This document shows positions 15,261 through 24,109 of a stretch of DNA of 64,000 nt, in pieces. Within the stretch, counting starts at the first letter, position 1. The number at the start of each line of letters is the position of its first letter. The notes under the pieces were generated by a model, which was given only the letters and a program-made list of their open reading frames with translations, did not search any database and had not been told where the DNA came from. A program made the translations under genes and the position numbers. This DNA is from DASVDE01 sp036381235 (lineage in GTDB: Bacteria; Actinomycetota; Thermoleophilia; Solirubrobacterales; 70-9). The DNA is taken from NCBI GenBank assembly GCA_036381235.1, contig DASVDE010000009.1:8075-72074 (forward strand), written 5' to 3'.

Positions 15261-16580
15261 TCAGGCCATGCGGCTCAGCAGCTGTTCCGTGCCGTTCAGA
15301 GTGGTCGATGTCGCCGCGTCGATCTGAACGCTGACGAGCTCACCAGGGGCAGCAGTGCCATCGAAGTTGACCGTCTTGTTGTGGCGGGTGCGGCCGCGAA
15401 GACGACTGGGATCCGTGCGACTGGGGCCCTCGACGAGAACCTTAATCTCTCGTCCGACAAAGCGCTGGGCGCGTTCGGTGGCGCGGCGCTGTACCAGCTC
15501 GACCAAGCGTTCCATCCTCTCCCGCTTTACCGGATGCGACACCTGATCGTCCATCGTGGCCGCCTCGGTCTCTCGCCGTGGAGAGAAGACGAAGGTGAAA
15601 GCACCGTCGTAGCCGACCTCCTCGACGACCTCCAGCGTCTGCTCGAAGTCCGCCTCGGTCTCACCCGGGAAGCCGACGATGATGTCGGTGGTGATCGCGC
15701 AGTCGGGGACGTGCTCGCGGATCAGCGCAACCCGGTCCATGTAGCGCTGTCGATCGTAGGTGCGCCGCATCCGTTTGAGGATTTGACTGGAGCCCGACTG
15801 CAGCGGCAGGTGGATGTGCTCGCATAGTGCCGGCAGCTCGGCATGGGCGCGAATCACGTCCTCCTTCATGTCCTTCGGGTGCGGGCTGGTGTAGCGGATG
15901 CGATCGATCCCCTCGACCGCGTCAACGCGAGCCAGCAGCTCCGCGAAGCCGATCCGCACCCCCTTCGGCAGGTCGCGGCCGTAGCTGTTGACGTTCTGGC
16001 CCAGCAGCGTCACCTCGCGCACGCCGTCGGCGGCCAGCGCCCGCGCCTCGGCGATCAGCTCCTCTGGGTCTCGACTGACCTCCCGCCCCCGGGTGGAGGG
16101 AACGATGCAGTAGGAGCAGCGGCAGTTGCACCCCTGAGAGATCTGAAGCCAGCCCTGGAACTCGCGCTCGCGACGAGCCGGGAGGTGGCCGGAGAAGTCC
16201 TCGAACTCGAAGTAGCCCTGGGCGCTGAGCGAATCCGAGTTGAGGAACTCCGCGAGCTTGTGTATCTGCCCCGGCCCGAAGGCGACGTCGACGAAGGGGA
16301 AGCGGCGAAACACCTCGTCCTTGACCGACTGGGCCCAGCACCCCCCCACGCCGACCACTCGCTCCGGGTTCTCCAACTTGAGCCGCTTGGCCTCGCCGAG
16401 ATGGGCGATGAAGCGATTGTCGGCCGACTCGCGAATCGAGCAGGTGTTGAACAGGATCAGGTCGGCGCCGTCGCGACTCTCGGAGCGCTCATAGCCGAGC
16501 GACTCGAGCATTCCTTGCATGCGCTCGGAGTCGTGCACGTTCATCTGGCAACCGAACGTCGTTACGTGGTACTTGGGCAC
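15261..16580 (-). CDS. miaB: tRNA-2-methylthio-N6-dimethylallyladenosine synthase
   Basis: MiaB is a radical-SAM methylthiotransferase acting on i6A37 made by MiaA, encoded just downstream. The 439-residue protein has the N-terminal UPF0004 domain with three cluster cysteines (TFGCQMNVHDSE, FNTCSIRE, GVGGCWAQ). The radical-SAM motif is CNCRCSYCIVP (CX3CX2C), and a C-terminal TRAM domain is present (REIKVLVEGPS...RTRHNKTVNF). Length is normal. It starts at GTG 16580. The order cytochrome c, miaB, miaA, dapF is on one strand. Confidence 0.96.
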   Translation of the reverse strand: MPKYHVTTFGCQMNVHDSERMQGMLESLGYERSESRDGADLILFNTCSIRESADNRFIAHLGEAKRLKLENPERVVGVGGCWAQSVKDEVFRRFPFVDVAFGPGQIHKLAEFLNSDSLSAQGYFEFEDFSGHLPARREREFQGWLQISQGCNCRCSYCIVPSTRGREVSRDPEELIAEARALAADGVREVTLLGQNVNSYGRDLPKGVRIGFAELLARVDAVEGIDRIRYTSPHPKDMKEDVIRAHAELPALCEHIHLPLQSGSSQILKRMRRTYDRQRYMDRVALIREHVPDCAITTDIIVGFPGETEADFEQTLEVVEEVGYDGAFTFVFSPRRETEAATMDDQVSHPVKRERMERLVELVQRRATERAQRFVGREIKVLVEGPSRTDPSRLRGRTRHNKTVNFDGTAAPGELVSVQIDAATSTTLNGTEQLLSRMA

Positions 16581-16623
16581 GGCACCAGGGTAACGCGGCG
16601 CCCTGCCTGCGGTGCCCGGGCTC

Positions 16624-17154
16624 TCAGCCCTGTCCGGCGACCGCGGCGACGTAGGCGGCGACCTCTTCGGCCTGCTTTCCCGAGTAGAGCCCCGGAGGCA
16701 TCACCCCGGCGCCGGTGCCGCCGATCCGAATCGCCACTTCGACCGTTTGCGCGTCGGGCTGGAGCGTGTCGAGGTCGGGGCCGACGGTGCCGGTCGCACC
16801 GGCAGCGGCCAGCGTGTGGCAGCTCGCGCAGGCCCCCGTGAAGAGCTCCTCGCCCGGTCCGATCACCGGCGCCGGCGCTTCGGCCTGCCCTGACTCCACC
16901 GGCTGTTGCTGGCCCTCCTCCTGCACTGCTTGCTCGTTCGCCTTTTGCAGCGCCGGCTCTTCGTGCTTCTCCTCGTCCTTGGCATGTAGGACCGCGAAGG
17001 TCGTCGAGCAGCCGACCAGGATCGCGAACCAGAGCACAACCAGCGGGAATGCCCTGCCGGGGAATTTCTCGGAGCGAAGGCCGATGAAGCTCAGCACCAC
17101 CGCCGAGGCGGCGAGAGCGATCCCGCAGGCGTAGAAAAGGTCACCGTTGCTCAT
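16624..17154 (-). CDS. Membrane-anchored c-type cytochrome, small
   Basis: 176 residues from ATG 17154. Two hydrophobic segments (about 8-26 and 35-56) anchor the protein. A Glu/Gln-rich, probably flexible linker follows (about 60-96). The C-terminal cytochrome c domain has a single haem site CASCH (109-113) and a candidate axial Met152 in GVMPPGLYSG. GPDLD and VAAYVAAVAGQG fit the Cytochrome_CBB3 family. It would carry electrons on the outer face of the membrane; its redox partners are not visible. It occupies the position between recA and miaB where many actinobacteria carry recX or unrelated genes. Confidence 0.88.
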   Translation of the reverse strand: MSNGDLFYACGIALAASAVVLSFIGLRSEKFPGRAFPLVVLWFAILVGCSTTFAVLHAKDEEKHEEPALQKANEQAVQEEGQQQPVESGQAEAPAPVIGPGEELFTGACASCHTLAAAGATGTVGPDLDTLQPDAQTVEVAIRIGGTGAGVMPPGLYSGKQAEEVAAYVAAVAGQG

Positions 17155-17185
17155 GCGCCGCGGAATCTTATTGACGCAAGCGGCC

Positions 17186-18283
17186 CTACGCTGCCTGCTT
17201 GGCGGCTTCGGCCTCCGGCGCCGGGGCGATGTCCGCCGCGGCCTCTCCTCCACCGTCGATCCCGAGCTTGGCGCGGATCTTGCCCTCGATCTCGGTCGCG
17301 AGCTCCGGATTGTCGGAGAGGAATTGTTTTGCGTTGTTGCGCCCCTGGCCAAGCCGGGTTTCTCCGTAGGAGAAGAAGGAGCCCGACTTCTGAACCAGAT
17401 CGTGCTCGATCCCGAAGTCCAGCAGGCCGCCTTCGCGGGAGATGCCGACTCCGTACTCGATGTCGAACTCGGCCTGGCGGAACGGCGAGGCGACCTTGTT
17501 CTTGACCACCTTCACCCGGACGCGGTTGCCGACCGCCTCGGTCCCCTCTTTGAGGGTCTCGATGCGGCGAATGTCAAATCGCTGAGATGCATAGAATTTC
17601 AACGCTCGCCCGCCCGGCTGCGTCTCCGGCGAACCGAACTGAACGCCGATCTTCTCGCGGATCTGGTTGGTGAAGAGACAGACTGTGTTGGTGCGGTTGA
17701 GGTTGCCTGCGAGTTTGCGCAGGGCCTGTGACATCAGCCGTGCCTGGAGCCCGACCGTCTGGTCGCCGATCTGGCCGTCGAGCTCGGCTTTCGGCGTCAG
17801 CGCCGCGACCGAGTCGATCGCGACAACGTCGATCGCACCGGAAGCGATCAGCCGGTCGGCGATCTGCAGCGCCTGTTCGCCGAAATCGGGTTGGGAGACC
17901 AGCAGCTCGTCGGTGTCGACGCCGATCGCCCGCGCATAGACCGGGTCCAGCGCATGCTCGGTGTCGATGAAGGCGCAGACGCCGCCGCGCGCCTGGGCCT
18001 CGGCGATGATGTGGTTGACCAGCGTCGTCTTCCCCGAGGACTCGGGGCCGAAGATCTCGACGATCCGTCCACACGGCACGCCGCCTATGCCCGTAGCCAG
18101 GTCGAGCGCCAGCGAGCCGGTCGGGATCGCCTTCACCTTCACCGTGGCGTCGGCACCGAGGCGCATCAGCGCGCCCTGGCCGAAGTCCCGCTCGATCTGG
18201 GTGACCGCCGCCTCGAGGGCCGCGTCCTTTGCCCTAGCCTCCTTGGCCGAGGCGTCTTTCAGAGCCGCTTTCTTATCTGCCAT
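17186..18283 (-). CDS. recA: Recombinase RecA
   Basis: RecA forms ATP-dependent filaments on ssDNA, drives strand exchange and triggers LexA self-cleavage. The 365-residue protein shows Walker A GPESSGKTTL, the DTEHALDPVYA and LVSQPDFGEQALQIAD stretches, the L2-region FTNQIREKIGV and a variable C-terminal tail rich in Ala/Glu. Length is normal. No intein. It starts 24 bases after the thpR stop, so its own promoter must lie inside thpR. A LexA-like inverted repeat is present there at 18389-18404. No recX follows. Confidence 0.98.
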   Translation of the reverse strand: MADKKAALKDASAKEARAKDAALEAAVTQIERDFGQGALMRLGADATVKVKAIPTGSLALDLATGIGGVPCGRIVEIFGPESSGKTTLVNHIIAEAQARGGVCAFIDTEHALDPVYARAIGVDTDELLVSQPDFGEQALQIADRLIASGAIDVVAIDSVAALTPKAELDGQIGDQTVGLQARLMSQALRKLAGNLNRTNTVCLFTNQIREKIGVQFGSPETQPGGRALKFYASQRFDIRRIETLKEGTEAVGNRVRVKVVKNKVASPFRQAEFDIEYGVGISREGGLLDFGIEHDLVQKSGSFFSYGETRLGQGRNNAKQFLSDNPELATEIEGKIRAKLGIDGGGEAAADIAPAPEAEAAKQAA

Positions 18284-18307
18284 CTATCTCACCTCACTGC
18301 CGCCCGT

Positions 18308-18895
18308 CTAGGACAGCTCGACTTGCGCCAGCGGGGTGTATTGCGCACCCTGCGGCTGGAGTTTCGAACGGTAGAGCGTCATTCGGACGCAAACAGTTGT
18401 TTGCATCAAAGCCTGCGGCAGCTTCTCCGGAAGGCGCCCAACGCGCGCGGGCCGGCTGGAGCCGCGCCCCTCTCGACGCACCCGGGCCACGGTCATATGC
18501 GGCCAGAACGGGCGTTTCTCCGGCTCATAGAGCCGTGCCGCTGTCAGCTTCTCCTCCAACCGCGCCTGCAATGCGATCGCATCAGGCGAAACGACCGGGA
18601 GCGCGAAGAGCCGCGGCCTGCCGCGTTCCGGGCGGGGAACCGGATCGCCCAGCTCGATCTCCGGGGCCGGATCGGCGGTCTCAGCCAAGACCGCCGTCAG
18701 CGCTTCGATCTCACGCTCGGGCATGTAGCCGAGAAACGCGAGAGTGATGTGAAGGGACTCCGGCGCCACGACACGCAGGGCCGGGTCGACGAGCGCCACG
18801 CCGCCCCAGGCGACGATCTCCTCGCGAACGGGCTCGGGCAACTCGAGGGCGACGAACAACCTCGCCCGCGGGCTCTTCAATCTCTCTTTCGTCAC
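18308..18895 (-). CDS. thpR: RNA 2',3'-cyclic phosphodiesterase (2H family, ThpR/LigT)
   Basis: A two-histidine (2H) phosphoesterase of about 195 residues that hydrolyses RNA 2',3'-cyclic phosphates to 2'-phosphates. The two HxTx motifs are LHITLAFLG and WPHMTVARV. It also has RLFVALELPEPVRE and the GRPRLFALPV central strand typical of ThpR. The start chosen is GTG 18895, preceded by GGAG. An ATG at 18931 would add 12 residues with no family support. The gene sits between cinA and recA, as in several actinobacteria, and carries a putative SOS-type operator for recA near its 3' end. Confidence 0.9.
   Translation of the reverse strand: MTKERLKSPRARLFVALELPEPVREEIVAWGGVALVDPALRVVAPESLHITLAFLGYMPEREIEALTAVLAETADPAPEIELGDPVPRPERGRPRLFALPVVSPDAIALQARLEEKLTAARLYEPEKRPFWPHMTVARVRREGRGSSRPARVGRLPEKLPQALMQTTVCVRMTLYRSKLQPQGAQYTPLAQVELS
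18389..18404 (-). promoter_or_regulatory. Candidate LexA/SOS box upstream of recA
   Basis: A near-perfect palindrome reads GCAAACAACTGTTTGC on the minus strand. Its core, CAAAC-N4-GTTTG, fits the Gram-positive LexA box form CGAAC-N4-GTTCG/AAAC-N4-GTTT. It is AT-rich compared with its surroundings, lies inside the thpR coding region and ends about 105 bases upstream of the recA start. A TTGATG that could serve as a -35 adjoins it. No clear -10 was found, so the assignment is tentative. Confidence 0.42.
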
Positions 18896-18963
18896 CGCTC
18901 CGACGTTATGCGGCCACTTCGGGCAGAACAAGGCGCGAGCGTGAAAAGCTGCTCACGACTTCG

Positions 18964-20244
18964 CTACAGGGGCGTGTCCTCGCTGCCCAGCAGGCTCCGC
19001 AACAGGTGCATCGCAACCAGAGCCGAGCGCTCGCGGATGTCCTCGCGGCCACCCGGGATCACCGGATCGCGGGCGATGGCAGTCCCATCGGCGAGACGGG
19101 CATCCAGACAGACGTAGCCGACCGGCTTGCGGTCGGTGCCGCCACTGGGGCCGGCGATCCCGGTGATCGAGACGGCCACGTCGGCCCCCAATCGCTCCAG
19201 GGCCCCTCGCGACATCGCCTCCGCCACCTCGAGCGAGACGGCGCCATGCTTTTCGATCAGACCCGGGTCCACGCCGAGCAGCGCGGTCTTCGCCTCGTTC
19301 GAATAGACCACGACGCTCCCCGCGAAGTAGGCCGATGCCCCGGGAAGGTCGGTGATCCGCGCCGCCAGCAGCCCGCCGGAGCAGGACTCGGCGAGGGCCA
19401 GCCTGCGTCCCTGTAGAAGCCGGGCCACCTGCGCGTCGATTGTCTCGCCGTCGAGGCTGAATAGATGGCGTTGGTGGCGGTCGAGGAGCCCGGCGCGCAC
19501 CGCCTCGGCTACGGGAGCCGCCTCTGCCCGGTAGCGAACGTCGATCTCCATCTCGCCGCGGCGCAGGCAGGTGGTTATCTCCACCGTGTCCAGCTCAACT
19601 CCGTCCGCCTCGATCTCCCGCAGGCTCTTGGCGACCTCGGACTCGGGAATCCCGAACATCCGCACGGTATAGGCGAGCAGCGGCGTGGCGCGGGCAAGCA
19701 CCGCCTGCACCGGCCGCGACTCGATCGCCCGCGGCCACATCGGTCGCAGTTCCCGTGGGGGACCGGGCAGAACGATCGCCACGCGCTCCCCCGCCGGTAC
19801 AACCAGCCCGGGGGCGGTACCGACCGGGTCCAGCGGGATCGACCCCTCGGGCACCATCGCCTGCTTGCGATTGGCCTCCCGCACTGCCTCCTCGTCGAAG
19901 TTGTAGCGGCGGGCGAAGCCGCGCAGGATCGCGGCGATCTTCTCCTCCACCTCCTCGTCGAGGACCATCTCCCTGCCGGCGAAGCGCCCGACAACCTCCG
20001 CGGTGAGGTCGTCGGCGGTCGGCCCGAGGCCACCGGAGGTGACGATCAGGTCCATCCCCTCCTCCGCCATGAAGCGCAGGGCGGCCTCGAGGTCGTCGGG
20101 TCGGTCGCCGACGACGAGGATGTGGGCGACCTCGACACCGTCCTCGGCCAAACGCTCGGAGATCCAGGGACCGTTGCGGTCGGCGATCCGCCCCGTCAGA
20201 ACCTCCGTCCCGGTGACCACTATCCCCGCGCGGACTTCGCTCAC
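18964..20244 (-). CDS. cinA: CinA family protein (competence/damage-inducible; NMN amidase domain)
   Basis: 426 residues with two domains. The N-terminal MoCF-like (COG1058) domain shows VVTGTEVLTGRIADRNGPWISERL and TSGGLGPTADDLT. The C-terminal CinA/PncC domain shows LALAESCSGGLLAARITDLPGAS and VSITGIAGPSGGTDRKPVG, including the Ser/Thr/Lys residues of NMN amidohydrolase. Members recycle NMN or ADP-ribose-type NAD breakdown products. In actinobacteria cinA lies between ftsK/pgsA and recA, as here. The GTG start overlaps the rodZ stop (GTGA at 20241-20244). Confidence 0.95.
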   Translation of the reverse strand: MSEVRAGIVVTGTEVLTGRIADRNGPWISERLAEDGVEVAHILVVGDRPDDLEAALRFMAEEGMDLIVTSGGLGPTADDLTAEVVGRFAGREMVLDEEVEEKIAAILRGFARRYNFDEEAVREANRKQAMVPEGSIPLDPVGTAPGLVVPAGERVAIVLPGPPRELRPMWPRAIESRPVQAVLARATPLLAYTVRMFGIPESEVAKSLREIEADGVELDTVEITTCLRRGEMEIDVRYRAEAAPVAEAVRAGLLDRHQRHLFSLDGETIDAQVARLLQGRRLALAESCSGGLLAARITDLPGASAYFAGSVVVYSNEAKTALLGVDPGLIEKHGAVSLEVAEAMSRGALERLGADVAVSITGIAGPSGGTDRKPVGYVCLDARLADGTAIARDPVIPGGREDIRERSALVAMHLLRSLLGSEDTPL

Positions 20245-21002
20245 GTGCAGGTTGGCCTTTCGGTTTCTGAGAGCCGGCTCAGCTCGCCGTCCTCGCCGAT
20301 CGTGTAGCCGATCGGGCTGGACGTCGCGGGAATGCTTGCCTGCTGTCCGTCGATGCTCATCGAGACCTCGCCGTTGCCGAAGGAGACGGTGAAGCTACCT
20401 GAACGGAAGGGACCTTCCTCTGCCCCGGCGACGAGGATCTGTCCGTCGACCAAGGGCTGCCCCTCCGCGTCGAGCAGGCAGACCCAGACCTCCGCATTGG
20501 CCACCAGCCGCACCGAGACCTGTGGAGGAGACGCCTGCGCGCTCACCCGGTCCCTCGAGCGGTGCTGCTCTGCGGGTCCGGTCGAAGGCACCGAGCCCGG
20601 CGAACCGCTGTCGCTTCCACCGGTGAGACCAACGACGACCAGCACCGCCACCAGGGTGAGGGAGACGACTACGGCCAGGGCGCCGCGTGGAAGTTTGAGG
20701 CGCTCCCATCTCCCTCTGGATGCGATGGCGGGCTCTGCCCGTGGCAGCCTCTCCCCCGGCGGCGGCTCCCCTGCCTCGCGGCGATAGTCGTCGGCGAGGC
20801 GCTCCCCATCGAGCCCCAGGAAGTTCGCATAGGTGCGGATGAAGCTGCGTGTGTAGGTGGGGCCGGGAAGCGTCTCCCACTCCTCGTTCTCCATGGCGCG
20901 CAGGTAGCGGGGACGGATCTTGGTCGCGGCCTCGACCTCGGAAAGGTCGATTTTGCGGCGATTCCGCGCATCCCGCAGGGTGGTTCCTATGCCGATTGCC
21001 AC
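20241..21002 (-). CDS. RodZ-like membrane protein: HTH_25 plus DUF4115
   Basis: The 253-residue protein has an N-terminal Cro/CI-type helix-turn-helix (IGTTLRDARNRRKIDLSEVE...PRYLRAMENEEWETLPG, residues about 5-70). A basic linker is followed by a single TM segment (GALAVVVSLTLVAVLVVVGL). After it comes an extracytoplasmic Ser/Pro linker and a DUF4115 beta-domain (VSVRLVANAEVWVCLLDAEGQPL). This is the RodZ architecture; RodZ connects MreB to the wall-elongation machinery. No mreB is in the window, and actinobacterial homologues may do something else. It lies 45 bases after ftsK and overlaps cinA. A pgsA gene often found here is missing. Confidence 0.82.
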   Translation of the reverse strand: MAIGIGTTLRDARNRRKIDLSEVEAATKIRPRYLRAMENEEWETLPGPTYTRSFIRTYANFLGLDGERLADDYRREAGEPPPGERLPRAEPAIASRGRWERLKLPRGALAVVVSLTLVAVLVVVGLTGGSDSGSPGSVPSTGPAEQHRSRDRVSAQASPPQVSVRLVANAEVWVCLLDAEGQPLVDGQILVAGAEEGPFRSGSFTVSFGNGEVSMSIDGQQASIPATSSPIGYTIGEDGELSRLSETERPTCT

Positions 21003-21047
21003 CCTCCCATTGTGGCCATTCCGGCCCTTTGCGCGTAAAAAGCCGGC

Positions 21048-23195
21048 TTATGCGCCGTTGTCGGCATCGACGCCGACTGGCTCTGTGGAGCTGAGCACGC
21101 GCGGCAGGTCGGCCTCGGTGATCAGCACCTGACGGGGCTTGGAGCCCTCATAGCCGGAGATGACCCCGCGGCGCTCCAGCATGTCGATCAGCCGCCCCGC
21201 CCGGGTGTAGCCGACCCGAAGCCGGCGCTGGATCATTGATACGGAAGCTGTGTCCGTCTGCACCACGGTGCGGATCGCCTCGTCGAGCAGGTCATCGCTG
21301 TCGGGGTCGAAATCGCCCTCGCCACCCTCGTCGGCAGGCTCCTCGCGGGTCTCCAACAGCTCCTCCTCGAACTCGGGCTCACCCTGCTTCGCCCAGTGGC
21401 CGGTGATCCGCGCGATCTCCTCCTCGGTGATGAAGGCCCCCTGAACCCGCTGCAGCTTGGAGGTGCCGGCACCGCGGAAGAGCATGTCGCCTTGGCCGAG
21501 CAGAGCCTCCGCCCCGCCCTGGTCGAGGATTACCCTCGAGTCGGTCTGCGAGGAGACGGCGAAGGCGATGCGAGCCGGGATGTTGACCTTGATCGTGCCG
21601 GTGATGATGTCCGTCGACGGCCGCTGGGTCGCCAGCACCAGGTGAATGCCGGTGGCGCGTGACTTCTGCGCCAGGCGAATGATCGAGTCCTCGACCTCGG
21701 CCGGGGCGACCATCATCAGGTCGGCCAGCTCGTCGATCACGCAGAGGATGTGCGGCAGCGGCGGCTCCCCTGCCTTCTTGCGCGCACGGTTCAGCTCGGC
21801 CAGGTTGCGACAGCGCGCCTGACCCATGATCCCGTAGCGGCTCTCCATCTCGACGATCAGGTTTGAGAGGACGTTGGCGGCCAGGCGCGGCGAGGTGACC
21901 ACCGGCGTGAGCAGATGTGGGACTTGCTCGTAGTGATTCAGCTCCACCTGCTTGGGATCGACCAGGACGAGGCGCACGTCGTTGGGAGAGGCCTGCATCA
22001 GAATCGAGGAAAGGATCGCGTTGACGCAGCCGGACTTGCCCGAGCCGGTGGTGCCGGCGACGAGGACGTGCGGCATCTTCGCCAGGTCGGTCCACACCGG
22101 ATTGCCGTCGATCCCCTTGCCGAGCCAGGCAACCAGCGGCGAGGTCTTCTCGGGACGGCCGGCATAGATGTCGCCGAGGCGCACAATGCGGCGGCGTGTG
22201 TTGGGGACCTCAACGCCGACAGCCTGCTTGCCGGGGATTGGAGCGAGGATGCGTATGTCGGTGGAAGCGAGCGCGTAGGCGAGATCGTTGGCCAGCTCGG
22301 TGACTTTCTTCACCTTGGTTCCCGGCGCCAAGCGCAGCTCGAAGCGCGACACGTGTGGGCCGCTGACGACTCCGACGATCTTCGCCTCGACGCCGAAGTG
22401 GCCGAGCGTCTCGACCAGCTTGCGGCCGATCACCTCGTGATCCCGAGGGTCGGGCCCCTTGTCGGCACGACCCTTCTCCAGTGCGCTGGCGGGAGGCGGC
22501 CTGTAGGCAATCTCCTCGGAGGCGGTGACGCCGCGCTTGCTACCCATCGGCGTCAACGCCGCCTGACGGGAGACGGCATCCGTGCCGACGCCGAGGCCCT
22601 CCTCCCCCTGGACCTCGACCTCTCCCGGCACCGGATGGAAGTCCTCGGTGATCGGCTCGGGCTCCTCGGGAAGCTCGACCTCGGCATCGTCCTCCACAAG
22701 CGCCACCGTCGGCTCGAAATCGTCGTCTTCGGGGTAGCTGCTCATCACGTCCGTCGGGCCGGCCTGGGTCTCGAGTGCGAATGCCGTCTCCTCGCGCTTC
22801 GCCTCGCGGCTCTTGACGACGGTTTGCGCCGCCTCACGCCCGCCGAGGAACACGCGTCGCAGCCCGCGGCCGACCCCGCGGAAGAGGGACGAGATCGACG
22901 TGCCCGTGACCAAAAGCGCCCCCACCGCCAGCATCAGCAGGGTCGCGATCCGCGCTCCGACCTCGCCGACCAGGTAGGTGAGCCCGGTGTCGACCCCATA
23001 GCCGACCTTGCCGCCGTCCCAGTCGAAGAAGAGCACGAAGCAGAGGAAGACCCCGGCGGCGATCAGGAACAGCCCAATCAGATCGAGATGGCGTTGCTGC
23101 AAGCCTTCGGGCAGATGGGGCCTCGGCACGCGAGGACGGGTTTTTTTCGCTTTGGACCGACGCGCGGGTTTACCGCGCTTCTTGCGCACGAACAT
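21048..23195 (-). CDS. ftsK: DNA translocase FtsK/SpoIIIE
   Basis: 715 residues. The N-terminus is basic and is followed by hydrophobic segments (LDLIGLFLIAAGVFLCFVLFF; LVGEVGARIATLLMLAVGALLV). These suggest about two to four TM helices, fewer than in typical FtsK. An acidic linker comes next, then the alpha-beta motor domain with Walker A VAGTTGSGKSGCVNAIL and Walker B ILCVIDELADLMM. The C-terminal winged-helix gamma domain (SVSMIQRRLRVGYTRAGRLIDMLERRGVI) reads the polar KOPS-like sequences. FtsK pumps chromosome dimers through the septum and activates XerCD. The order ftsK-rodZ-cinA is consistent with actinobacterial synteny. Confidence 0.95.
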   Translation of the reverse strand: MFVRKKRGKPARRSKAKKTRPRVPRPHLPEGLQQRHLDLIGLFLIAAGVFLCFVLFFDWDGGKVGYGVDTGLTYLVGEVGARIATLLMLAVGALLVTGTSISSLFRGVGRGLRRVFLGGREAAQTVVKSREAKREETAFALETQAGPTDVMSSYPEDDDFEPTVALVEDDAEVELPEEPEPITEDFHPVPGEVEVQGEEGLGVGTDAVSRQAALTPMGSKRGVTASEEIAYRPPPASALEKGRADKGPDPRDHEVIGRKLVETLGHFGVEAKIVGVVSGPHVSRFELRLAPGTKVKKVTELANDLAYALASTDIRILAPIPGKQAVGVEVPNTRRRIVRLGDIYAGRPEKTSPLVAWLGKGIDGNPVWTDLAKMPHVLVAGTTGSGKSGCVNAILSSILMQASPNDVRLVLVDPKQVELNHYEQVPHLLTPVVTSPRLAANVLSNLIVEMESRYGIMGQARCRNLAELNRARKKAGEPPLPHILCVIDELADLMMVAPAEVEDSIIRLAQKSRATGIHLVLATQRPSTDIITGTIKVNIPARIAFAVSSQTDSRVILDQGGAEALLGQGDMLFRGAGTSKLQRVQGAFITEEEIARITGHWAKQGEPEFEEELLETREEPADEGGEGDFDPDSDDLLDEAIRTVVQTDTASVSMIQRRLRVGYTRAGRLIDMLERRGVISGYEGSKPRQVLITEADLPRVLSSTEPVGVDADNGA

Positions 23196-23240
23196 GCGGA
23201 CCCGTTCGACGCCTGTTCGCCCAGCCCTGCTCTGCCTTCT

Positions 23241-23987
23241 TCACCCTCCGGAGCCACCCGCGCCGCGTCGATGGACTTCGGTCGCCGTGGCTTGGTCGCG
23301 GGGCCTGACGACGATCTCGTCGATGTTCACGTGCTTTGGCTGAGCGATCGACCAGCGGATGCACTCCGCGACGTCTTCCGCACGCAGGGGATCCATGCCC
23401 TCATAGACGCGTTTCGCAGCGTCCTCGTCTCCGTCGAAGCGGACCACTGAGAATTCGGTCTCGACCATGCCCGGGACGATCTCGGTCACCCTGACCGGCT
23501 CTCCCAGCAACTCCAACCTGAGCGCTCGTAGCATGGCGCGTTGAGCATGCTTTGCGGCTGAGTAGCCACCGCCACCGCGATAGCTCTCGAAGGCGGCAAT
23601 GCTGGTCACGGTCACGACGTGGCCATTGCCCGAGGCGACCAGCTTCGGCAGCAGGGCACGCGTCATCCGCATCGTCCCCATTACGTTCGCCTCGTACATC
23701 CAGCGCCATCTCTCCTCGTCGGCCTGACTGAGGGGATCGAGGCCCAGGGCGCCGCCTGCGTTGTTGACCAAGACATTGCAGTCCGCGATCTCGGCGACGA
23801 AGTCGGCAACCGATGCCGAGTCGGTTACGTCCAGCGCGAGAGCCTGCCCACCGAGCTCGCGCGCCAGTGGCCGCAGGCGCTCAAGTCGGCGCGCACCCAG
23901 CACGACGCGATAGCCGTCTTCTGCCAGGAGCCGCGCAACGGCAGCGCCGATACCGCTCGATGCTCCTGTGATCACACCGGTTTTCAT
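23241..23987 (-). CDS. Short-chain dehydrogenase/reductase (classical SDR, NADP-preferring)
   Basis: 248 residues from ATG 23987; the in-frame upstream extension lacks homology. The cofactor motif is TGASSGIGAA, followed by LGARRLERL, where the Arg pair after beta-2 favours NADP. NNAGGALG, a catalytic Ser in TSIAAF and YSAAKHAQRAM (YxxxK) are present. IVPGMVETEFSVVRFDGDEDAAKRVYEG matches the YdfG/serine 3-dehydrogenase subgroup, which oxidises 3-hydroxy acids. The C-terminal tail (residues about 230-248) is poorly conserved. It is divergent from the response-regulator gene, with 122 bases between. Confidence 0.88.
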   Translation of the reverse strand: MKTGVITGASSGIGAAVARLLAEDGYRVVLGARRLERLRPLARELGGQALALDVTDSASVADFVAEIADCNVLVNNAGGALGLDPLSQADEERWRWMYEANVMGTMRMTRALLPKLVASGNGHVVTVTSIAAFESYRGGGGYSAAKHAQRAMLRALRLELLGEPVRVTEIVPGMVETEFSVVRFDGDEDAAKRVYEGMDPLRAEDVAECIRWSIAQPKHVNIDEIVVRPRDQATATEVHRRGAGGSGG

Positions 23988-24109
23988 TGCTCTTCCAATC
24001 GTCGCGATCCGCTTTGTCGATCCTTTCACCCGCAAGGCGGCTCGGTCGGCGCCCTAAATTCGAGCTAAAAGCGCGGCTGGCCGGAAGGGCGTCGGGCTAA
24101 CATCGGTTG

